NCBI GenBank assembly: GCA_036971475.1
Contig: JBAIZL010000005.1
Coordinates: forward strand, 166,212,886-166,276,885
Source of the DNA: Prosapia bicincta
Taxonomy: Eukaryota > Arthropoda > Insecta > Hemiptera > Cercopidae
Reading direction: 5' to 3'
Length of the DNA stretch: 64,000 bases
The notes under the pieces were generated by a model. That model saw only the letters and a list, made by a program, of their open reading frames with translations, ran no database searches and was not told where the DNA came from. A program made the translations under genes and the position numbers. Positions 56,777 through 64,000 of this stretch are shown piece after piece. Positions within the stretch are counted from its first letter, which is position 1. Every line of letters starts with the position of its first letter.

Positions 56777-58600
56777 GTAAGTAAAATATTTCTTTTTTTA
56801 ATGGTATTTTACATTTGTCAGAAATTGTACTAACAAGGTATATAAACCAGTATCTTGTACTAACAAAATATTATACCAGACATTATAAAGGCTAACTAAC
56901 ACATTGTAGATGACAACAGTGTGTTATCTGTTCCTTTTACTGGACGAATGATTGCAGTTCATCACTTCCTTTTTTTCTGTATAATACCTTCCCAGTAATT
57001 CTAGCATGAATCAACACCCGTTTTTTCTTTTACATCCATTAAGTCAAGATTATATGTTTTATTTTGCTATACTAAATGTTTAGTGTTTTTTTAAACAATT
57101 TTTTTATAAGAAAGCTACACACAAGTTATCAATGCTGATATATTTAATTATAAATATATAAACTTAATAATGATAATGGTTTTCATTAAAGTAATAATAA
57201 TAATAATTTTAAAACATTTTTAAGTGATAAAATATATAACTCTGAAAAATACATTTTAACTCTTTATTTCATTTGAATTTGGGTTGAAATGTACTGAAGT
57301 ATCACACTCAATAGAAAGATTAGTCATCTAATACAAATAATACTAAATTGTAAGTATTAACCTTAATTCTAGGATGTAATTTTATATTAAAAAAATTGTA
57401 ATCTTTTTGACTGAGTAAGATGTGAGGTTGCCTTGCATAATGCACTATTCGATAGCTTGAAGCAACGATTCTTAGGGACCAATTCTGTGAAAGCTGAGAT
57501 CAAAATGAACAGAATAATGGCCTACTTGAAATGTCTACAACATTAGGGGTAATATCAGGAAAGAGAGTTTCTCCTTTTGACAAAAACTGCTCGAATAAAC
57601 TTTTGGGTAAGCAACCGCCTAGGCTGGGCATGACTTAAGTACTACTACAGTCTATGTGTTAAAATAACAATATTAATATATTAATAATTTGTTTAAATAT
57701 CACCATTTAATGACTAAATTAAAAATTTTGGAATCAGTATAAAATTGTTTAAAATATTAAATTAAAAGAGGTAAAAGAATTAATTTTAACCAAAAATATG
57801 TGATCTTAGTTTTAGTGTCATTATAGTTACTGAATTTTTTTTTATAATCCAAGCGTCAGATGCATCCTCTATATATTTTTTAATAAGCTTCACACAAAAA
57901 CAAATTTTTTAGCCGTCATTACAATTTAATTGCTGCAGAAGCGACCCTTAGTCCTATCTGGATGATGTGACTTTTTTAACAAAAACGTCAAGACTCCAAA
58001 ATATAACTCCTGGAGAAGAATTTTTTTTTGTGATTGTGGTTAACTTCAATCTGTCTTTAGCAACTGCCAATTTTAGCAAGATGCCCAGTTCCACTTTAAC
58101 ACGTTGAGTGCGGCAATGTTTTATGGTTGGGCATCAAAATTGCTAAAAAATATTATTGATTACTTCCATTGAAAATGTCGTTGATGGACCCAATATGTCA
58201 TCTGAAGTTGGCTAGGCATTCATTTTCGTCAGTTTTGGTTGAAGTCATTTCCTGTACGTTCATTAAAGTACTTCGCCGGTGGTGCCAGTTCTCTTATCTC
58301 AGGTGATGGTTGTCAACTGTCTAACTGTTGGGTTTCTCTCCCAATTGTTGCTGGATACCGACAAACATTTTTCCTGTCACAACACTTTATAGTTATAGTT
58401 AATAAAAATACTACAAAAAAATTTAAGTACCTACAACCCTTCCTGCCGCCATTTACAATGTTTTTCAACAATAAAAATAAGTTTACACACAATGTCAATA
58501 AGTAAATCATAAATAGTTCTATCACAGTGTTTATAATAATTTCTAAAAAATACCAAAATAAATACTATATATAGTCCCACCCACGCCATTTTAATACTCA
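56777..58600. other. Vps54 intron sequence
   Basis: AT-rich. A less AT-rich stretch at 58160-58350 may belong to the piggyBac remnant that follows but I could not place it. Nothing else recognised. Confidence 0.45.
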
Positions 58601-58603
58601 GCT

Positions 58604-58742
58604 TTAGTCATACATGTCCTTGTGAAACATGTCAAAACATCTTAGTTCACACAGTGCTGGTTCATCCGGGCACACAGCACAAATGTAGGTAATCGATTTT
58701 CTTTTGCCTTCCTTTGCACAAACTCGGCATTTTCTTTGAACT
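58604..58742 (-). pseudogene. piggyBac-type transposase C-terminal Cys domain
   Basis: The minus strand encodes KCRVCAKEGKRK, then ITYICAVCPDEPALCELRCF, then DMFH and a stop at 58604. The spaced C-x2-C ... C-x2-C ... C-x3-CF-x3-H pattern is the Cys-rich end of piggyBac transposases. An in-frame stop lies just upstream and the catalytic region was not found. Confidence 0.6.
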
Positions 58743-59102
58743 CAGTATCCATTTGCTTTTCTTTTGTAATTCTTTGAGAGCCTGTGTATTGTGTTTCGAG
58801 TAGGAGTCATCATAATGGGAGCCTTCAATAACTTTGAGATGAAAATCATACTAGCTCAGTTTATTTCGGTGTAAAGCAATAGTCCCAGTATAAAAAAAAA
58901 TTTAATTTCGGCCAAAGTCACGTCTTTCTAATTTGTGATTCGTGACTTAGCAGTGTTCTGTGAACGACAAACGAATTTCCAAGGCATATCTGTGTGTCTC
59001 AGGAACAATTGTCTATAAGAAAATAATGTCTATCAATAAATTAAACCAATCATTTGTTGTATTGTTACTGGAAATTGGTATTCTAAGTCCAGAATCTCCT
59101 GT

Positions 59103-60143
59103 GAAAAGGTAGTCTATCATGCTAATGGCTCCAAATGTCGGCCGCCATGTTAGAGACACCTAGTTTCAAGTGGCATGAACATTTCAAGGGTGGCCGACAG
59201 TCGATTGATGACGATGAGCGTTCTGGACGTCCTTCAACGTCAATTGATGACCCACACGTTGACAAAATCAACACCCTGGTGCGCGAAAATCAACGTCTGA
59301 CCATTAGGGAGCTTTCCGAAGAGTGTGGGATATCAGTTGGATCTTATTACGAGATTTTGACCGAAAAATTGAAGATGCACCACGTCGCTGCGAAATTCGT
59401 GCCACACCTGATGACCGACGACCAAAAAGCCAATCGCATCCGGGTTTGTCGAGAACTGCTTGATTGTTCAAATGAAGATGAGAACTTTTTGTCAAGAATT
59501 ATAACCAGTGATGAATCATGGGTGTATGGTTACGACATTGAAACGAAAGTCCAAACATCCCCAAGACCTAAAAAAGCTCTCCAAGTTCGGTCGAATGTGA
59601 AGGTGATGCTGACAGTTTTTTTTGATGCTAAGGGTGTTGTTCACTACGAGTACCATCCTGACGGCTCTACAGTCAACCAGATTACCTATATTGAAGTACT
59701 GAAACGTCTGAGGGACGCCGTCCGACGCAAAAGGTCAGAACTGTGGAGAAGTGATAACTGGTTTTTCCATCACGACAACGCTCCAGCTCACTCAGCACTC
59801 AGAACTCATGAGTTTTTGGCCAAACACTCGATCACTGTTCTTTCCCACCCGCCCCCTACTCACCTGACCTTGCTCCTTGTGACTTTTTCTTATTCCCAAA
59901 ACTCAAAAAACCCCTCAAAGGAAGAGGATTTGAAACGATTTCGGAGATTAAGGCAAATGCCACGAAGGAGCTGAACGCCATCACAAAAGAAGCGTACCAG
60001 GACTGTTTTAACAAGTGGAAACACCATTGGGATAAGTGTGTGCGTTGGGGAGGAGAGTACTTTGAAGGAGACCCAGACGTATAACTTCCAAATAAAGTAC
60101 ATTTTTTTATGACCTCAGTCCGCATATTTTTTTAACAAACCTC
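59103..60143 (+). mobile_element. mariner transposon, 5' truncated or scrambled
   Basis: Transposase pseudogene followed by a right end TTATGACCTCAGTCCGCATA and TTTTTTTAACAAACCTC. No matching left inverted repeat was found upstream. It lies in Vps54 intron 3 in the gene's orientation. Confidence 0.75.
59135..60084 (+). pseudogene. mariner transposase pseudogene
   Basis: The ORF 59135-59974 encodes FKWHEHFKGGRQSIDDDERS (linker), the DNA-binding helices (RLTIRELSEECGISVGSYYE), then catalytic Asp 126 (TSDESWVYGYD) and Asp 214 (HHDNAPAHS). A length change in a C run at about 59851-59855 shifts the frame. The third-Asp motif (YSPDLAPCDFF) and the C-terminus to TAA at 60082-60084 are in another frame. 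The 5' part upstream of 59135 shows further frame breaks and the N-terminus is missing. The spacing fits D,D34D mariners. Confidence 0.85.
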
Positions 60144-60146
60144 TTA

Positions 60147-60180
60147 TATATATATATATAAGATATATATAAGATAACCT

Positions 60181-60223
<43 letters not shown>

Positions 60224-60245
60224 GTATATGTATATATACATATAC
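60147..60245. repeat. (AT)n/(TATG)n microsatellite
   Basis: Two AT runs separated by a short duplicated flank (AAGATATATATAAGATAACCTC), then TATG and TATACA repeats. It abuts the mariner right end. Confidence 0.95.
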
Positions 60246-60535
60246 ATATGAATGTTGTTAGAAATTAAAGTTGTTTCTATTTTAAATGGCTCACCGAAAA
60301 TCACTGATAACAAAATTAACATAAAGTAGTATATGTTGAGAGTAACTATATACCCCACCATTGACATTATATAACATATATCACAATTTTTCCTTTTATG
60401 GCTGTAAAATGCTTATTATCAAGTGAATTCAAAAATCAAAAATCTCTTTCATTTTACAATAACTTAATAGTAACTTATATAATATGTATATTATAATAAA
60501 GCTTCAAAATTACATTATGCTTGGTTATCTTTTAG

Positions 60536-60641
60536 GACGTACGAAGGCATTCACGTTTAAGCTCTGTAATGCAGAAACCTCACACACATGCAGAACTATT
60601 ACAGCATTTTCCTAGTTTGAGACTTGGCTCCAAAGTTGTAG
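60536..60641 (+). CDS. Vps54: Vps54 exon 4
   Basis: Acceptor TTATCTTTTAG, donor GTGAGT. Enters in phase 0, matching exon 3, and leaves in phase 1. Encodes DVRRHSRLSSVMQKPHTHAE and LLQHFPSLRLGSKVV. It is not found by ORF length. Supported by phase, good splice sites and non-random composition; homology is less obvious to me than for exons 2-3. The next exon is not in the window, or not recognisable. Confidence 0.68.
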
Positions 60642-60929
60642 GTGAGTTGCTACCATTCAAAAATTGATAATTTAACCTTAAAAATATTTATTATCATTAG
60701 CAATTTCATAAAGTGAAATTGTACATTATAAGATATTCTAAATGATATTTAACATTATAGAAAAGGTTTCCTGCGACTTTCCAAAGTATTTTGTTTCACC
60801 TATTCCTTTTTATTTAATAATAAATAATTTTAATTAAGAAAACAATTAATTAATTGAACAATTAAAACAAAATATTATATATGAGTGGCAAAATAGAGTA
60901 CACAGTATGCAGTTTCAAAATAATATTAC

Positions 60930-61660
60930 TTTCAGTTACAGCTTTTAAAAATTACATTTGTTAGGTAGCCTCCTTCTGCATGGATATAGTGTTAAAGGTG
61001 TTCTTTAAAACTTTCTACTGATTTTCTTAACTCTTTAGGAATCCTGAGGATTTCCTGCTGAACAGGTTTATTAAGTTCCTGTATTGTGCATGACTTATTC
61101 ATGTAGACTTTAGATTTCAAAAATATTTACAGAAAGAAAGCTGGAATTATAAGCTTTGGTGAGCGAGAAGGCCAATTGACATCACCAAAACGTGAGATCA
61201 TTCTTTTAGGGAATGTTCATCAAGGGAATTCTCTTGACAGCCATATGGCCTGTTGCTCCATCTGTTTGAAACCATACATTACATGTTCCTATTTGATGAC
61301 GGCACAGTTCAGGCAAGAAATATTCTTTCAACATTTCCAGGTACCGTTGTGCATTTGCCATGACTGGTCTGCCATCGTTTTCAAAAAAATAAGGACCAAT
61401 GAGTGACTTCACCATTTGCATAAAAGGGTTGCATGACAAATGTACGATGGTCAAGGTTCTACATGTCGGCCACAACTGAAACTGAACACTCCCCCCTCCA
61501 TACCGAAACAACTCTCGACCGTCGCCAAATGATATTCTTTGGATACTACACAACCCAAAATCATACTTTTCTTGGTAATCATCCTGTATATCATGTTTCT
61601 ACACCCAATTTCATGGAAACAGTTTTTCCATCTCCCTGTCATTCATCTAGTAAACCTCTA
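60930..61660 (-). pseudogene. Tc1/IS630-like transposase pseudogene
   Basis: Broken frames on the minus strand in the correct order: LIGPYFFENDGRPVMANAQR, YLEMLKEYFLPEL, NVWFQTDGATGHMA (catalytic Asp), ISRFGDVNWPSRSPKL (the third-acidic-residue region), KSKVYMNKSCTIQELNKPVQ, and a C-terminal HAEGGYLTNVIFK. This type is frequent in insect genomes. Stops and frameshifts throughout. Confidence 0.75.
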
Positions 61661-62499
61661 CAAGGTTTTGTATGCTGAAGTATAGACATTTGCCACCTGT
61701 GAGAATATCCAGTTTTTAACTACTTTTATCATCTCAAGAATACAAACCTTTTATTTGGAACCTCTCAGAATCTAGGAACAGTATCTAGGAAAGAATCTAG
61801 GAACATAATGTAAACAAAATTTGTGTAATTAGAAAATTTCAGTGAAAAATTGTTGTAAAGTTGTTCTGCTAACACGTGTTGATTAAAATATATTCTACTT
61901 GAAATTGTTAAATGTTGGTCTTTTGAATTTTTTGTCACTGATTATTGCCCAGAAAGCAGTTCATCATTTATCATGGGCATTTTCTCATCTGACAGTGAAA
62001 GCCTTGCCCACTTACACACATTATTGTCATTCATTGAAAACTGGGCCCATACATTTCAGTTTTTGTCTGTCGGTGACTTTTCCACTGCGGAAACATTCCT
62101 TGTTGTCAAAAACCAAATCACTAATCATATTTCAAAGTTGGTGACCTGAACATTTCTTTTAAATATGTGAACAAGTACGTAGTGTGATAGTACCAGTACG
62201 AATAGAGTCATTTAATGCATATAGCATGCCAAGAGTTTGTGCATATATATTTTTCATTATTCATGCAACACGAATAGAGTATTCGATTATTGTACTGATA
62301 GACCTTTTTACAGCAATTCACATTTTACTTTATGAATAACCCTTATAGTTTGTACTTAATTTTTTTTTTTGTAATAGTTCTATATTTTTTAAACATTATA
62401 ATTGAATGATTTTGAAATTGGTCATTTATGACTTTATTTTTATATTATTATATATATACATTCAGGAATGTATGAAATAAATACGGATGTTACATTTTA
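61661..62499. other. AT-rich stretch
   Basis: No exon or element recognised; the open frame at 61899-62144 has no domain. Confidence 0.5.
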
Positions 62500-62508
62500 C
62501 AATCTCTC

Positions 62509-63820
62509 TTGGAAGCGACTGAAAAGGAAGAAAGCATATTTTATTTCATTAACCACCAAAATACAGAATATATAACAAACAGCATTAATAATAGCACCAA
62601 CCAAATAAAAACACAAAATAACAACAACAAAAACAAAATAATACATCAACAAAAAAAAATTTTGAAACTTAAACAAAAACTCAAAAATAATAACTACATA
62701 ATACTAAAATCATATAAAGCAAACATCATACTACTAATAATCAAAAACACTAAATACATCAATTCAATGACAAATCACATAAAAGAAAATAAATATGAAC
62801 AAATCCCAGACCCAACTAACAAATACCTTAATACAATAAAAAACCTAATAGTAGCACACAGAAATACTCTAAATTATAACAATAAATTAAAATACCACAC
62901 AAGACTATACCCTTTCAATCCATGCGCACCAATGTTAACAGGTATACCTAAAATCCACAAACCTAATACACCATTCATACCACTAATTATCTTTAAAACA
63001 GGACCATCTTAAAAAATCGCAAAAATACTAGACAAAATAATCAGATCTAAAATACATCAGTATAACAATACATGCAATATAAAAAACTGATATGAACTTA
63101 TTAATAAAATAAAAAACATAGAAACAAACAACACACAAATGATCAGTTATGACTTAACTAACATGTACCATTACATTCCAATAGAATAAACCTTAGAGAT
63201 AATAAAAAACAAACTAAAAAAATAGTGAAAAGAACAATAAATAGCGTTAACTTAACACTAACTTAACACATCTGCAACCAAAACTACTTCCAATTTAATA
63301 ATTAATACTATAAACAAACAACCTGCCTCCACATGGGACCACCCATATCATCAGTCATATCAAAAATATATATACAATATTTTGAAGAAATAATAGTTAA
63401 ACCAATACTACACACATAACATTACACTATGGACAAGATATGTGATGATAAAATTGTAATACATCAACCTTCCATTCACAATGAACACATCATAATTCTA
63501 AATAAACTAAACACATATAACAAAAACTTACTATTTACATATGAAACAGAAACAGACAGAACAATTAACTTTCTTGACATCACATTAAATATCAATAATA
63601 ATAAAATAGAAACCACAGTACATAGAAAACCAACTTCCAACAATACCACAATACATAAAAAACCTAACCACCCCTGGACACACAAAATTAATACTTATAT
63701 TAACATGATAAATAAAGCAATAAAATACACAGGATAACAAACTGAAATTAAATGAAGAATTATATGACATTAAAATAATAGCAATAGAAAACGGATACAA
63801 CTAACAACTTATAAAAAACA
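62509..63820 (+). mobile_element. Penelope-like element reverse transcriptase remnant
   Basis: Very A-rich coding strand. 62509-63012: an N-terminal Asn/Lys-rich region, then EQIPDPTNKYLNTIKNLI and APMLTGIPKIHKPNTPFIPL (PLE RT fingers, PKIHK). Near 63010-63420 in broken frames: KIAKILDKIIRSK, DLTNMYHYIP, GPPISSVISKIYIQYFEE. 63429-63737: the YVDD active-site region with a 1-base break (CDDK), then INFLDITLNIN and VHRKPTSNNTTIHKKPNHPW (RT thumb). No endonuclease follows. Stops, frame breaks; inactive. Confidence 0.8.
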
Positions 63821-63854
63821 TATAAATAAATTTACAAAAACACCTAACCTCAAC

Positions 63855-63876
63855 ACACACACACACACACACACAT
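63855..63876. repeat. Short (CA)n tract
   Basis: About 22 bp. Confidence 0.9.
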
Positions 63877-63966
63877 TAGTTCTAGTAGAGCTTAAGGCTC
63901 AATTAGGAATTTTTGGACTAGATTGGAGACCAACAGACTTTCCTAGTGACAATAGTCCAATATTGG

Positions 63967-64000
<34 letters not shown>
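63967..64000. repeat. (AT)n microsatellite reaching the window end
   Basis: At least 34 bp of alternating AT, cut by the window edge. Confidence 0.95.

Overview
The window looks like nuclear DNA of a neopteran insect with a large, AT-rich, transposon-packed genome. The evidence is two split genes of animal type, one of them a beaten-path (beat) family gene that is known only from arthropods, an insect errantivirus provirus, and many retroelement and DNA-transposon fragments. The order cannot be fixed from the sequence; a hemipteran-like genome is only a guess.

Host genes. Two genes, both on the + strand, account for nearly all host coding sequence. (1) A beat-family immunoglobulin-type cell-surface gene: its last three coding exons are at 23713-23846, 26073-26286 and 33080-33198. 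The splice phases agree and the product ends in a hydrophobic tail typical of a GPI signal. Its 5' exons are not in view, so the first 23.7 kb is probably one long intron plus whatever has landed in it. (2) Vps54 (GARP tethering complex): exons 1-4 are at 49721-49839, 55089-55380, 56654-56776 and 60536-60641. The gene runs off the right end. It begins with two zinc-finger-like motifs, followed by the conserved Vps54 N-terminal region.

Layout. 1-3213 AT-rich with nothing firm; 3214-4434 a 25-bp satellite; 4771-5222 a 140-bp tandem repeat; 5611-5890 a decayed transposon protein; 6238-6771 a TG tract; 8924-15956 a complete-looking errantivirus (Ty3/gypsy with env) on the - strand with two identical 304-bp LTRs, but with a stop in pol and a frameshift in env; 16446-18790 a decayed jockey-type retrotransposon; 18.8-23.7 kb mostly empty, with a tRNA-like SINE head and a ribozyme-bearing repeat; 23.7-33.2 kb the beat gene with Penelope-like (PLE), hAT-like and jockey insertions in its introns; 33.2-49.7 kb intergenic with MITEs, pogo and several PLE pieces; 49.7-64 kb Vps54 with hAT, mariner, piggyBac, IS630/Tc1-like and PLE insertions.

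The most striking layer is the Penelope-like elements. At least seven sequence families of PLE ends or PLE-like inverted repeats are scattered through the window, several with GIY-YIG endonuclease ORFs and one with reverse transcriptase remnants. Many ends are arranged as large inverted repeats. Three families carry compact hammerhead-ribozyme folds (38420-38465 +, 41651-41693 - and 21910-21952 -, 55727-55771 -). Hammerheads in PLEs are known; the shared one-base insertion after the CUGAUGA box and the head-to-head layout are worth a closer look.
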